From Impatiens glandulifera (lineage: Eukaryota > Streptophyta > Magnoliopsida > Ericales > Balsaminaceae): a stretch of DNA of 64,000 nt. The position numbers and the translations under genes were made by a program. The notes below the pieces were generated by a model. It did no database searches and had not been told where the DNA came from. It saw only the letters and a list, made by a program, of their open reading frames with translations. Of the stretch, positions 37,790 through 50,290 are shown piece by piece. The stretch's first letter is position 1, and the number at the start of each line of letters is the position of its first letter. The DNA is taken from the NCBI RefSeq assembly GCF_907164915.1, contig NC_061863.1:64952864-65016863 (forward strand), written 5' to 3'.

Positions 37790-38146
37790 TTGCAAATCGT
37801 CTCCGAGAAGCCAGTTTGCATGTCAATAAGATCCTCTCTCAGTCCATTGCGTCGAGTTCTGTTTCATATAGCGGAGGACGTCGTCTCGTCATTTTCTCAG
37901 CCTAAAACGTTGTTCTTCAAAGCTTGCAAGTCAAAATCACGGTAAATTATTTTCCTCTTCTTTCTCATCGCCTTCCTTTTCCTGTTTTCTGTTTACATTT
38001 CATTCTTGTCATCTAAAAGCGATGAGATTACTATCATTATTATGTTTAAAACCCTAACCGGTTGTAGTATATATCTTCTGAGTTTGAATTTTGTTTCCGT
38101 GGCAGCCTTACTTGTGAAGTTGCATTATAGAGAGAGATACACGAAA
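37790..38146 (+). promoter_or_regulatory. RFC1 copy 1 promoter and 5' UTR, partly deleted
   Basis: By comparison with copy 2 there is a non-coding first exon ending at 37,941 (donor G|GTAAAT), then an intron, then a second 5' UTR exon from 38,106 (after GTGGCAG) leading to the ATG at 38,147. Relative to copy 2 it lacks two stretches around 37,795-37,825 and about 115 bp in the UTR intron. The start of transcription is not known. Confidence 0.55.
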
Positions 38147-38347
38147 ATGGTGAGTTCTAATACCTGTTTTTTGTTTTGTTTTCGTTATCATCTTGCAATG
38201 ACTATCTGAATGAATGAGACACCATTTAAGGCATTGATTTTAGAAACTATCTGAATGAGACACCCTTGTATTGTATTATAACTGCACAAGACATCATTTG
38301 TAGACCTATCTATCTGAATCATTATTTAATTGTACTTGCGGTGTGTT

Positions 38348-39490
38348 CAGGGGCGGAGCCACCCATGGGTTAGGGTGGACTCCAGCCCCACCTAAATTAA
38401 ATTCCTAAAAGAAATTTTTTTATACATTTATTTTACATGTGAATCTTAGCCTAGTTGACTATGTTATTGAAATGTGAATATGAGGTCAGTGATCAAACCT
38501 TGGCCTCACCTTTAACTCATTATATTTTATTAAAATAATTAATATTTTATATATAAAATTTTGTAAATCATATAATAATATTATTTATTTTAAAATTATA
38601 TTTATATAATAATTATACATTATTTTTTATTTATTTCAATATAATTAATAATACAAATTATTTATAAATGTAAAATATAAAAATAATAATAATAGTGTTT
38701 TATATTTCTTAATTTTAAACTATTTTAAAATTTTATAAAAAAATATAAATTAATATTAATAAACAAGTTAAAATAAAGAATTTGATATCTCTACTCAAGA
38801 ACTTAACAAATCTCCTATAATTGATGTTGATGTAAGTTCTCTTAAACTTGATCCAACATTACGTATTCTGATATGAAAATATCCTTTTAATCAAATGGAT
38901 GAAATTAGACGAGCTTATATCAAGAAGGGGTCATATCAATATATTAAGGATGAGTACCCGCCGACCAAATTTGGAAATCAAAATCGACGGTTCCAAAGTC
39001 ATTGGTTTAAGAAATTTACTTGGTTAGAATACTCTCATTTAAAAGATGCTGCTTTTTGTTTCCCATGTTTCTTGTTTTAACATAAGCAACCCCAAAAACC
39101 TACATTTACAATAGATGAATTTAAATATTGAAAGTGAGTTAATGATGAAGATAAATGCTCTTTTGTTATGCATATATGATATAATATTTCACCACATAAT
39201 AGGGTAGTTGAATATCTTGATAATCTAATGAATATCCTTGTCATATTGACAAAGTACTAAATGCACAGTTTTTAGATGAAATAAACAAAATAACAGATTA
39301 CGGCTTACAACAATTATTGAAAACACTCGGTGCCTCACTTTGCAAGCGTGTGCATTGAGAGGGCATGACGAGTTTCCATCTTCTAATAATCGTGGAAATT
39401 TTATTAAAAAAAAGCGGAACATAGAAAGTTAAATCTGAGATGTAAATTGGAGTCAGCCCCAGGTAATTTTTCATCCTGGCTCCGCCCCTG
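38348..39490 (+). mobile_element. Internally deleted hAT element in RFC1 copy 1 intron 1
   Basis: The 1,143-bp element starts CAGGGGCGGAGCCA and ends TGGCTCCGCCCCTG, perfect inverted ends. It is flanked by an exact 8-bp target duplication GGTGTGTT (38,340-38,347 and 39,491-39,498), diagnostic of hAT. It encodes only the decayed N-terminal part of a hAT transposase on the plus strand. RFC1 copy 2 has the corresponding uninterrupted site near 51,262 (TGTGTGTT). It inserted into copy 1 in the sense orientation, 26 bp before the intron 1 acceptor. Confidence 0.95.
38895..39440 (+). pseudogene. hAT transposase N-terminal remnant (TTF-type zinc finger)
   Basis: An ATG at 38,895 opens a 61-codon frame with 'FGNQNRRFQSHWFKKFTWLE' and 'DAAFCFPCFLF', characteristic of the TTF-type zinc finger region of plant zinc-finger MYM-like hAT transposases. 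A TAA follows at once. Beyond it, frame-shifted scraps of the same protein can be followed to about 39,440 (for example KQPQKPTFTIDEFKYW). The catalytic and dimerisation regions are absent, so it is inactive. Confidence 0.8.
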
Positions 39491-42400
39491 GGTGTGTTGC
39501 ATGCCTAACTTATCAGTCGGATATTCGGAAGTGGTTTATGATAAAGCATGACAAGGAAAGTGGCAGTACACAGAAGCCATCAGCATCTGAAAAGTCTTCA
39601 TCAGCTGCTTCACAGCGGGAGACGATTATAAGCGTACAAAATTTCTCTATGTGGAGTTATATTATGATTCATTTGTCTCCATAGTAATTATTCTAATTTG
39701 TATATATGTTTTTGTTCTTGTGCTTAGGATCCTGGAGGCAATGAGAACACCGGTAGAAAGAAAACTAACAAATATTTTGCCAATGATAAGACTAAGAGTG
39801 ACAAAGAACAAGAGATCTCAGGAAAACGGAAAGCCCTAAAGGAAGAGGCTGAATTGAAACCACCTCCTCACAAGAAACAACACATAGTTGATGAGAAGGA
39901 TGTTGATGACTTTGTCTCGAGTAAGACCGGGGCTAGTACTACCCCAACTAAGAAGTTGAAGAGTGTTTCTGGTAGAGGAGTTGTGAAAAAATCTGAAATT
40001 AATGATGAAAGTGATGAAGACGACATTCATAAGAATCAATCAAAAAGCAGGGGAGGGGGTAGTAGGGGTAGAGGTGCATCAAAGGCAGAGGCTGTTGTTG
40101 GTAGAGACATGGATATTGATGAGAGTGACGAAGATGACATTCAAAAGAATCAATCAAAAGGCAGGGGAAGGGGTAGTAGTAGGGGTAGAGGTGCATCAAA
40201 GGGAGAGGTGTTGGTAGAAACATGGATGTTGATGACAATGAAGAAGATGACGATGAAAAAGACAAAAAACCTGCTGGAAGAGACCGTGGTGGAAGAGCTG
40301 CATCAACATCCCCTGCTGCTGGAAGAGGTAGAGGCTGGGGAGGACGAGGTGGATTTGCGAATTTTGGTGAAAGGAAAGATCCTCCACACAAAGGAGAAAA
40401 GGTCAGTTCTTACTTGTCACTTAGTAAAAGTGAATCCACCCCTCTTTAATGTTGCTAATGGCAATACCTGTTTCTAACCTCTATCAGGATGTCCCTGAAG
40501 GTGCTCCTACTTGTTTAGCTGGGTTGACAATTGTAATTAGCGGAACACTTGACGGGTATATTCTCTAATACTTTCTCAATATGAAGTCCCATATATTGGT
40601 TGTCAAATTCTTTATATATGTTTGAACATGTTACTGATTTCTGCTAAGATTTTTACTGTTGCTCTTCAGTAATTAATAATTTCAAAGGAATAAAGATCAT
40701 ATTGCCCCTTATTTTATTTTTTTTTAAAACAGAATTATTAGCCATCTTACGTAATAAAAATTGACGTTTACGCACAACGAAAAAAAGTATATACAAAATC
40801 ATCACAACACCACGAACAGCACATAAAAAAAAACAACACAAAACAAACAACAAAGCACCTCAAATTAAAAGTATCTAATAACCTTGTCTGGATGGATCAA
40901 ATAACCCTTGTATTTTAAAAAGTATCAAATAAAACCCGGAGTTGTCTAAATAGAATCAAAGTGTCTCTTCACTAACTTGCTGACTTAACCTCCTGAGATT
41001 GATCTTTGTGCAAGCTAACGTGGGTAGTGAGTCAGGCTTTATATAACTAAAGGCGTATATAATCATCTTTGACCGTGGAGGTGGGTCCAAGCATGCCCCC
41101 ACCAATTCCATGATGCCTTCTTGGTTCCGTATGGCCCCTAACCTGATTGCAATGTCAACTTTTTGCTTTGTCTTCGTTTATGCTTATATTTTCAAACGTC
41201 CTTCATGTCTCCTTGTTAGGTTGCTTTTTGTTGTTTGTTTGATCAAACAACCTTGGTTATTTGTTTCCATTTGGGCATGTTGTTGGTTGAATCATCTTTT
41301 ATTTGGGCTGCGTGTAATATGGTGTCTCTACATCTCATTCTTATGATATAAAATTTCATATGTTCGAGAAAAAAGGGGCTATTATCCCTCAATATTAATC
41401 CAAGAGTCTATTTGATATTTTCCCATACATTTCCAGAAGCTGCAATTCTATTATTAGGTTGTTAAAGTTAGTTAATATGGTTGTTCTTACTCTGAGATTG
41501 TTTCAGTTTGGAACGTGAAGAAGCAGAAGATTTGATTAAACGTCATGGTGGACGAGTGACTGGATCCATCAGCAAGAAGACGGTTGTTTTATATTCCTCA
41601 GCCCTTGAAAATTGATTAATCATTTGTACATGGATTGCATTTTTATACGCTCCTTTCATTTGTCCAGAGTTTTCTCCTTTGTGATGAAGACGTTGAGGGT
41701 CGGAAATCCAGCAAGGCTAAAGAGCTGGGGTTTGTTATCTCATCAATTTAGTTTTTCCTTCTTCTTCTTGTTCTCTAACCCGCTGTCACTTTCTGTGGAT
41801 ATGTAGCACTCCATTTCTAACTGAGGATCAATTGTTCGATAAGATTCGTGCATCAAATAAAGGAAAAACACCTGTAAAGGAAGTTCAAAAGAAACCCATG
41901 GAGAAGGTTGCTGCATCTCCTATCAAAAAGAGTCCTTTAAAAGAACTGAAGAGTATGGCCAATCAATTTTATGATCCCTTTACTTCAACTACATGCATTA
42001 TGTGTCCATGCAATTGGTTATTCCTTCAGAACTTTGAAAATTTTGTGCCAAGACAACAATAATAGAAATAATATTATAATAGTATGTACACTTCACAAGA
42101 TACTTGAAAATGAAGATGTTGTAAAGTGTAATATTTAACTGCATATGATTCTTGGTGATGATTTTCACTTGAATGCTATTTCTATTCTCTTATATTAACC
42201 TTCCCTCCCTCTTCCATGGATATTTTTTTTAATGTTTCAATGATATCATTCTATCTGATTCCTTTTCTTTTCATCCATTATACAAGACTGTGTTCTATTT
42301 GATCTTTTCATAGTGGGCAAATTTAAGAATTTGCTATTTCTTGTAGAAGAACAAGATGGAGAATCCCCTGTCAGAAGTGTGGCTTCCAAAGTTTCAGGTA

Positions 42401-45371
42401 TTTCTCCTGTATTGAGGAAAGATCGGAAGACTGATGGTACTACATTGCCATGGACAGAGAAATATAGACCAAAGGTCTTTAACGACATTGTGGGGAATCA
42501 GTCCATTGTATGTACTATTCGAGATCATTTTGGGTGTATGTTGTTTGCAGAATAGGGTTTTGATATTTGTGATACATCCAGGTGAAGCAACTTCATGACT
42601 GGCTGTCAAACTGGGATGCACAATTTCTCAACACTGGCACTAAAGGGAAGGGGAAAAAACAGAGGGATTCAGGTGCAAAGAAAGCTGTTCTACTTAGTGG
42701 TCCACCTGGAATTGGGAAGACAACAACTTCAAAGGTGGTTTGCCAGTTACTTGGTTTCCAGACAACTGAGGTAATATTAATGGATACAAAGGTTTGACTC
42801 TGGGAATCTAATTGTTCCATATCTCTCACTCACCTTCTTCGTTCCTAGGTTGATGCCAGTGTTAGTCGAGGAAAAGCTGACTCCAAAATCGGAAAAGGAA
42901 TTTGTGGTAGCAGAGCTAATACTATCAAGGAGCTTGTTTCCATTGCGGCCTTCACGCTCAAAAACGACCAGTCTGTTTTCTTCTTCTATTATAACATGTT
43001 CCTTCAATATGGTTTGGTATGTATGTACTCTATAGTGATGTGTTCTTTAATATCTCAGATCAAAACATCCAAAGTCTGTGCTTATTATGGATGAAGTTGA
43101 TGGCATGTCTTCTGGAGATAGGGGAGGAGTGGCTGATCTTATTGCAAAGATTAAAGTATCCAAAATCCCCATCATATGCATCTGCAATGATCGCTACAAT
43201 CAAAAATTAAAAAGTCTGGTGAACTATTGTGATTTACTGAACTTCCACAAACCTACAAAGCAGCAGGTTCCATTCTAATTTACTTTATTCTTGTGCATTA
43301 GTTTCTTTTTTGTTATACCATTTTCTGGCTATAATTGGCATGAACAGGAAGCACTATAAACCAAGTGGTAATTGTTTTGATGATTTTCAATTCCTTAGGT
43401 GCCCATCTTGGAGTGGAAAAGAACACAAAATAGTGTCCTGCTTAGAACACTGGCTTTTTATAGATATGTTTTAACTTGTTTGGCTAGTAAAATATAGTGG
43501 ATCCGGTCACTATTTGTGATGTTTTAATATAATTAGGAGCCATTGGTAGTTGAGTATATATAGTTGTTTTCCATTTTCTGGTGAACAAATTTCTACATTT
43601 TTGTGATGATTTATTGTCTTCATTAAAGTTGATAGAAGGACTTATCAATGTAACTACAAATGAACAATAATATATGTTCTGCTTGCACATTCTGGAAGAT
43701 AAAATAATTGATACTCAATTTGAAATATGATAGATCGCAAAGAGGTTGATGCAAGTTGCCAAGGCTGAAGGACTCCAAGCCAATGAGGTATGATTTCTAG
43801 CATGAGTGTTCTCTTAACCTCTCCTGACATAATAACTTTTTTTCTAAGAAACAAGCCCTAATGCTATAATTGAGAAAGCTAAGCATAAATAGTGAAGGCT
43901 GGTTTCTAGAACTTCAAAAACAAAACTTTCTTTCTGAACATGACCTGAACCTTATAAACTGTAGATAACCACCAGAAATGTCTAGCAAGGCTTTTTTTCT
44001 GATATCTTTCTATAAAAGCACATTTATTTTAAAATAGTGAAGCCTTATGATGTCGTGCTTTTGTTATTTCAGGTAACACTTGAAGAGCTCGCTGACAGAG
44101 TCAATGGAGACATTCGAATGGCATTAATCCAGCTTCAGTATATGAGCCTCTCCATGTCAACTATTAAATATGATGACATTAGACAACGGCTTCTTAGCAG
44201 CGCAAAGGATGAAGACATCTCACCCTTCACCCCTGTTGATAAGTATGTGTTTTTTAGTCATAATTCTGATTTCTATTTTGCCTCGCGTGTTGGTTATGGT
44301 ACTTAGCATGCTTTCTATTGCTTATGTTATTCAATACCAATTTATGGTTGATGTTTGTCACTTTTCTCGTGTTGGGTTTAGCATAATGAGCTATTGTCTT
44401 GTAGATATCTACACGTATATTTGAGAATTGTAAGCTACTTAGCATTGTCAACTTGTTGATAGCTATAGTTTCCCTAGAATAATTTATGGTTAGAGAGTGG
44501 GAGAACACAGAGCTGAGACCTTCACATTTTTTACAACTTTTCTATTCCCTTATTACTATTCTTCACATCAGCCTACCCTATTTATCTCCTTAACAGTAGC
44601 CAACAGTTGACCTTGGCATTGTCAGTTGCCCTTTCTTATGTGTTATTAAATTATATGCAATAGCCCAAATGCCAGCAAACACATATAGACATACAGGAAC
44701 AAGCAGCCATGATGAGAAAAAAATTGAGGTCTACATTATTATTTTACATTTGAGCTCAATGACTGAGACATGTTTTTGTTTGTAGGTGATAATTGTGTAA
44801 CATTCATATTTCGTGAATGAATTGGCTAGGTGTTTGTATCTTGTTGGTCAAGACCAAGGTAACTACACCTTAGTTGGATACATCTTCATAAAATGTGATC
44901 ACTTCAAAAAAGAAACCTTAATGAACCCTAGGAGTTCAACTGATAATGTTACAGATTACCAAGAAGAGTTGGTTATGTTTATATCATTGGATTATGTCTT
45001 ATACACCAAGAATGCTGAGTATGCCAAATGTCCTATAGTAGCATTTCCAAAATTATACTAGCTAAAATATGAATATGGTTGTTACTGTATTACTTGCATA
45101 TTAAGTTGTTTCTATTCACCAAACTTGTTTGAAGTTGCCAATGATCTATGTGGCAGTGGAAACTTCTTTTCTTTCATCTTAGTTGCTCCCTTCTTCACAA
45201 GCCATCAAATTATATTGTTATTGGATTGACATATTTACTCTTTTACATGGTCAGGCTGTTTGGTTTTAATGGGGGGAAATTGCGAATGGACGAACGAATA
45301 GACTTAAGCATGAGTGTCCCTAATCTAGTCCCTCTTATTGTACAGGTTTGCTCTTTCTCTATGAAAAAAAG

Positions 45372-45565
45372 TTTCACTTTAAATTGGGACATGATCTTTA
45401 ATATGATTTATATATCAAATGAAACAACAAAATCATATTAATTTTTTGATCATTATCCAAAAAATAATCTGGTTATGATCTAGAGACAATCTTATACCAA
45501 AAAAAAACTCAAACTTTGACGATTTTCCAATTAGATGGTGATCTGTGACTCCAAATAGGCTCAAT
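45372..45565 (+). repeat. Intronic repeat, transposed copy in RFC1 copy 1 intron 14
   Basis: About 190 bp beginning TTTCACTTTAAATTGGGACA closely matches a segment native to intron 18 of both RFC1 copies (46,993-47,180 and 59,325-59,530). In copy 2 intron 14 this place holds different, shorter sequence. This instance keeps 'CCAAATAGGCTCAAT', as copy 2 intron 18 does, while 46,993-47,180 has lost part of it. Confidence 0.8.
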
Positions 45566-46992
45566 GTACCCATATACTATTAATGGATTAATATTATCTT
45601 TCAACTTCTTACATAAAATTTTGCTCCGTAATTCGTGCTTTGGACGAATGTCTCACTCTTGATGAAAAACAATCTTTATTTGTCAATTTATCTTTGGAGG
45701 AATGGCTCACTTGAATATGAAAGCTGCTTTGTGTTTATTGGAAGAAAGTATTTAGCCTTGTGTCAAATTATGTTCTCTATGGTTTGTAGGAAAATTATAT
45801 TAACTACAGACCAAGCTCAGGTGGCAAAGATGATAGTGGGATAAAAAGGATGAATTTAATTGCCCAAGCTGCTCAATCTATAGCTGATGGAGATATAGTA
45901 AATGTTCAGATCCAGAAATATGTACAGTGGCAACTCTCTCTTTTAGGAAGTCTCGTGTCTTGCATAATCCCGTATATTTTCTTATCACAACTGGAAAATT
46001 TTATGTTCCCTGGCATCTTATGTTGCATCTTAATGATATTAATTCTTTCTCATGTTTTTTCTTCCATTTGTTGTAATAGTGCTGCGCTGTTACATGGGCA
46101 AAGAGAGATACTTACACAGGTGAGTGATGTCAATTTTAATGCACAATGTAGTTTCGAGCTACATTAATTTTTATTGTGTTAGCCTCCTCTAGGGAAAAAA
46201 CCCTTCTCTTAAAAGTAAAAATTGAAATTTTCAAATACAGTTTACCGAATGTTGCTTGTTATGTTGTTTTGAGCTACATTAACTTTTTTTGTTCATTTTA
46301 ATATTTAATAGAGTTGGATTTCTCAGTTATATACATTTTTTTTACATCCTTGTGTTTCTACTTTTTGTGACCATAACCAGTGTTTTAAGCTGTTTCGATT
46401 AGCATGGTATATAACAAGCTGGCTACACTTCTCAGGGAGAGCGCAACATTAATAGGTTTGGTGGATGGCTGGGTAAGAATTCAACAACGAGGAAGAATTT
46501 GAGGATTTTGGATGACATGCATATTCATCTTCTTGCATCTCGTGGATCTTGCTCGGGAAGGTATCTTATTTATGCCGGACCCTTATGTTTGATATGACAT
46601 CTATGGTTCTTATAGTGCCATGAAACAATAGATCTTTTGTTCTGGGAATTCACTGGTTCATTAATATTTTTTCTATCTGATTGAAACTTTACTTGATTAT
46701 AAAAAACTCATCACTGTGCTAATAATTGCATAGTGCCCTAAATTGCTAATTTTTCCTGTAAAATTGCTTTAATCCTTCAATGATTTTATGCAGGTCAACA
46801 TTGAGAGTTGATTTATTTACCACTCTTCTTAAACACATGACTCTTCCGCTCAGAAACCTTCCCAAGGTTAGACATAAAGGATAAAACATTGTTATTTTAA
46901 TGCTATAGTGCTGTAATCTCCCGCTGGGTTGTTTTGATATCTGGAAAAATCTATATTTGTTATGTTTTTATAAAAATTCTCTATACCAAAAA

Positions 46993-47180
46993 ATTTCACT
47001 TTAAATTGGGACATGATCTTTAATATGATTTATATATCAAATGAAACAACAAAATCATATTAATTTTTTTATCATTATCCAAAAAATAATCTGGTTATGG
47101 TCTAGAGAAAATCTTATACCGAAAAAAAAAACTCAAACTTTGACAATTTTCCAATTAGATGGTGATCTGTGACTCTCAAT
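46993..47180 (+). repeat. Intronic repeat in RFC1 copy 1 intron 18
   Basis: Resident copy of the 190-bp repeat, at the same place as in copy 2 intron 18. No inverted ends or target duplication were seen, so whether it is a mobile element or simply intron sequence later copied elsewhere is open. Confidence 0.7.
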
Positions 47181-47922
47181 ATGGTTATATTATAACGCTT
47201 GCTTTTGCAATGTAGAACTTTTCTTACTTTAATTTCCTGGAGATTCTCTAACTTTCTGTTCCTAATAATTGATAGGACGAAGGTGTGCAGAGTGTTGTGG
47301 AATTTATGGATGTTTATTCTTTAAGTATGGACGATTTTGATGGTATTGTTGACATGTCAAAATTTCAGGTGAAAACTGTGTTTAGATGATTTAGATCTGA
47401 AATTCATGAAGCATCATCTATTTACATGTATATTATTATTGTGTTTTATCCATCAGAGCCATCCAAATCCTCTGGATGGCATACCACCTGCAGTGAAATC
47501 AGCACTTACGAGGGCATACAACAAAGGGAGTCTTTCTCGTGTTAGAACTGCAGACTTAGTCACCGTGACTGGAATTAAAAAGGCTGTTAAGAAGCGGGTT
47601 TCAGCAATGTTAGTACAGACGCTGAAAATGAAGAAACTACAGACGCTGAAAATGAAGAAACTTCAGACGCTGAAAATACAGGTGTCATTTCCTTCTATAT
47701 GCCTTTATATTCATTATCCTTGCCTTATTCTTTTGGTTCAATCCGTATTCTTAGGGCTTGTTATTTGGGTTAACAACTAAAGTACCCTTGGCCCTTGTTT
47801 GAGACTATTTCCAAATAATTTCTTTATCCAATCAACCATTACTTCAATCACATCCTTCAAATCATCAATGCAAAACTTTTTTATTTGAATAATTATAAAG
47901 GTAAGTTTATTATCATCATTGT

Positions 47923-48018
47923 ACCAGAAAATGATGAGCTCTTCAGATGCTGAAAATACATGTGTCATTGCCCACTTTAGCCTTTATATTCATTATCCTT
48001 GCCTTTTCTTTTTGTTCA
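47923..48018 (+). repeat. Fossil duplicate of the exon 20 end, RFC1 copy 1 intron 20
   Basis: 'ACCAGAAAATGATGAGCTCT' and what follows resemble the end of exon 20 plus the start of intron 20 as seen in copy 2 (about 60,010-60,110), including 'TTCAGATGCTGAAAATACA' and 'CTTTATATTCATTATCCTTG'. The splice donor equivalent reads ACATGTGTC instead of ACAGGTGTC. The same relic occurs in copy 2, so the internal duplication is older than the gene duplication. Confidence 0.7.
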
Positions 48019-49499
48019 TTTCGATTTCTTAAGGATTGTTGGAGATAGTTATTGGGTTAAATCAGATTATTTGAAATAATATGTTAAGAGTTTAAGTTTA
48101 AAGTCAAGGGACTAAATAATCCAAGAAAAGGGAGTGAGAAGTCGAAAGAAATTTAGACTACAAATCTGTATAACCGTTGATCATTTTATTCAATAAATCA
48201 AAACAATAACATAAGCCTCCTATATATAATGGATTAATCCAAACTGATAGATAACTACTATAATGCTAATGACAATTATCCTAACAACTAATTTAAATTT
48301 ATTAACAATAATTAGTATAATAACCTTAACTTTGCTGGCCACGTGTCTTCTTGGTCACCCTTCTAAACCCTCATCTTTGTTCCTTATCATAATCTTGTTT
48401 GACGAGAAACAAGAAAGTTGATTATTTGGATCAAAGACTAATAAAGAGGTAATAAAGATTAAAAATAATTGTAGTTTTGGTATTTAAATTATTGAAAAAT
48501 TGATGAAAAAATTGGATGGGGTGACCCACATCAATCAAACAAGCTTTTAAGAGGCAGAAAAATAAATGGATTCCAAGGCCATCTTGTTTGTTTTCTCTTT
48601 TTGGTTTAAATGCTAAACTTTTGTTTTTATCCTTCAGAAGATGGAGATGAGAATGAGAAAAATGCAGAAGTGGATCTCCAGAATTTGAAATCAAGAGGTT
48701 GTTTTTCATATAATAGTAATTGATTTATTTTATCATCTATATGCTTGCAAATAAATAAATATAAACAAGAACGTTTTTGTGCAGGATATCAAGTGCAAAT
48801 GGACCTGAAGGGTGGTGGTGGTGGAAGAACCCCAAGCGCAAAGAAGGCACCATCGGGTAGAGGAAAGGGCGGCGGTCGGGGATCCAGAAAAAAATAATAT
48901 GTATGGAGCTGTCATTTTCTTCGAGATTACATTGCATTTAGTTTGATAACAACGTAATTTTGTGCTACTCTCAATAGCTGTTATAATCTTTTCTCTATGG
49001 TTTTCCCTGTTATATAATATTTTTATTTTTTTTATTTAAAAAGTTAATATTAAAAACCATACTTAATATTCCTAATTTTAATGTAAATTGTTTTTAAGTA
49101 TAAACTAAATCTCATTTCTTATTACTTGAATTATTTTATAATATTATTTAGATTAAAATTTATTTTTAAAATTATGATTAAGATTTTTGTATTATTATTT
49201 TTATTTAATTTGTTCTTGAATTGTTTTTGATAGGATGTAAAATTTATTATTTTTTAAATTATTTTAATTTTTATTAATATAATAATTGTAACTTTTTTAA
49301 AGGTTATAATATAAATATATATATTTTTTATTTTGATATACACAATTTAAATAAGACATCTTTATTAAATTTTCACATTACTGTAATTTAGAAGATTTAG
49401 AAAATATTAAAGCTAATTAAGTGGCTCTTATACGGAATATTAATCAATAATGGTTAGTATTTTTATTATTATTATAGTTATTTATTTTCTTATATTTTG

Positions 49500-50067
49500 A
49501 AATATTATCATGTTTCACATTACTGTAATTTAAAATGTCTAAGCCTATAAAATTTAACATGTTTTTGATGATTCGAACCTTTATAAAGGATAGAACTTTT
49601 AAAACCTTTGAATTTTTAAGTTTTAAAAGAAAGTTATGCGTGTTGAATATCTAATAGAATTAGTAAATTCAGTTATAGCCTTAATTAACAATCATGTGAT
49701 AATTTGATGAGTTTGAGTGTTAATTTCAAGTCTCATCTAATTATCTAATGTAATCAGTACACTCAATTTTTGAAAAAAAATAAAAAAAATCATAGCGATG
49801 ATTTTAATATGTCACCTATATTTGTCATTTTTTGTTAGCAATTAATAGGACATAATTGATATACTTATTCTTTTGTTTTTTAAATCAATAAATGGTTTAG
49901 GTAAACAAGACTATGGGATTTTAATGTCTCAATTACTATTGAATCTTTTATAATCTTTAACGTTTTTTTTTTCACTATACGTTCATAAAAGTAAATAACC
50001 CTCTTAGACATGGTTTTCAATCTAACCTATATCATTATCTATTTTTGTTTTCTCAATATTTCAAACA

Positions 50068-50103
<36 letters not shown>

Positions 50104-50290
50104 AATAAATAAATGAAGCAGGAATATTATTTTATAAATTTTATTTTTTACTTAATAAGATAAGTGATTGAAATGAAACTTTATATATATATATATATAT
50201 ATATTATATTTTATTTTAAAAATAAATAATTGTTTTAATTAAGAATTTGGATCATATCAGTAAGTTATTAATTATTATAAATTTGATAAT
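49500..50290. other. Intergenic AT-rich spacer between the duplication units
   Basis: No coding potential and no match noticed elsewhere in the window. It includes (TA)n runs near 50,070 and 50,182. The junction of the two duplication units must lie in or near this spacer. Confidence 0.5.

Larger units (their letters stand above)
38147..48897 (+). pseudogene. RFC1: RFC1 copy 1, replication factor C large subunit, frameshifted
   Basis: Twenty-two exons can be aligned to copy 2 with all GT-AG sites kept: 38147-38149, 39517-39633, 39728-40401, 40488-40555, 41507-41582, 41668-41729, 41807-41952, 42347-42507, 42582-42770, 42849-42970, 43059-43266, 43734-43787, 44073-44242, 45255-45345, 45790-45971, 46080-46119, 46436-46560, 46794-46866, 47276-47368, 47457-47681, 48638-48697 and 48785-48897. 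One T is missing near 40,209 in exon 3, leading to a stop at 40,516-40,518 (about 274 codons), before the BRCT and AAA+ domains. Exon 20 is rearranged and changes phase, giving a second stop in exon 21. Conserved residues also drift (for example SVPNLVP for SDPDLVP in exon 14). A truncated N-terminal peptide could still be made. A hAT relic occupies intron 1. Confidence 0.85.
34880..49500 (+). repeat. Segmental duplication unit 1 (RFC1 copy 1 side)
   Basis: Similarity to unit 2 begins near 34,885 ('GAGTATGGTTTGACATCACA', matched near 50,300). It runs through the RFC1 locus and resumes downstream at about 49,010-49,480, matched at about 62,960-63,500. Both units have the same orientation. Unit 1 is enlarged by two Mutator-type MITEs, a TTATAA microsatellite and a hAT relic. 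It lacks several segments present in unit 2. Outer limits are approximate because they fade into AT-rich DNA. Confidence 0.85.

Noticed and set aside
40999..41350. Conserved short frames in intron 4 of both RFC1 copies, for example one starting MMPSWFRMAPNL
   Set aside because: They lie between well-supported BRCT exons; similarity between the copies reflects the recent duplication, not coding constraint.
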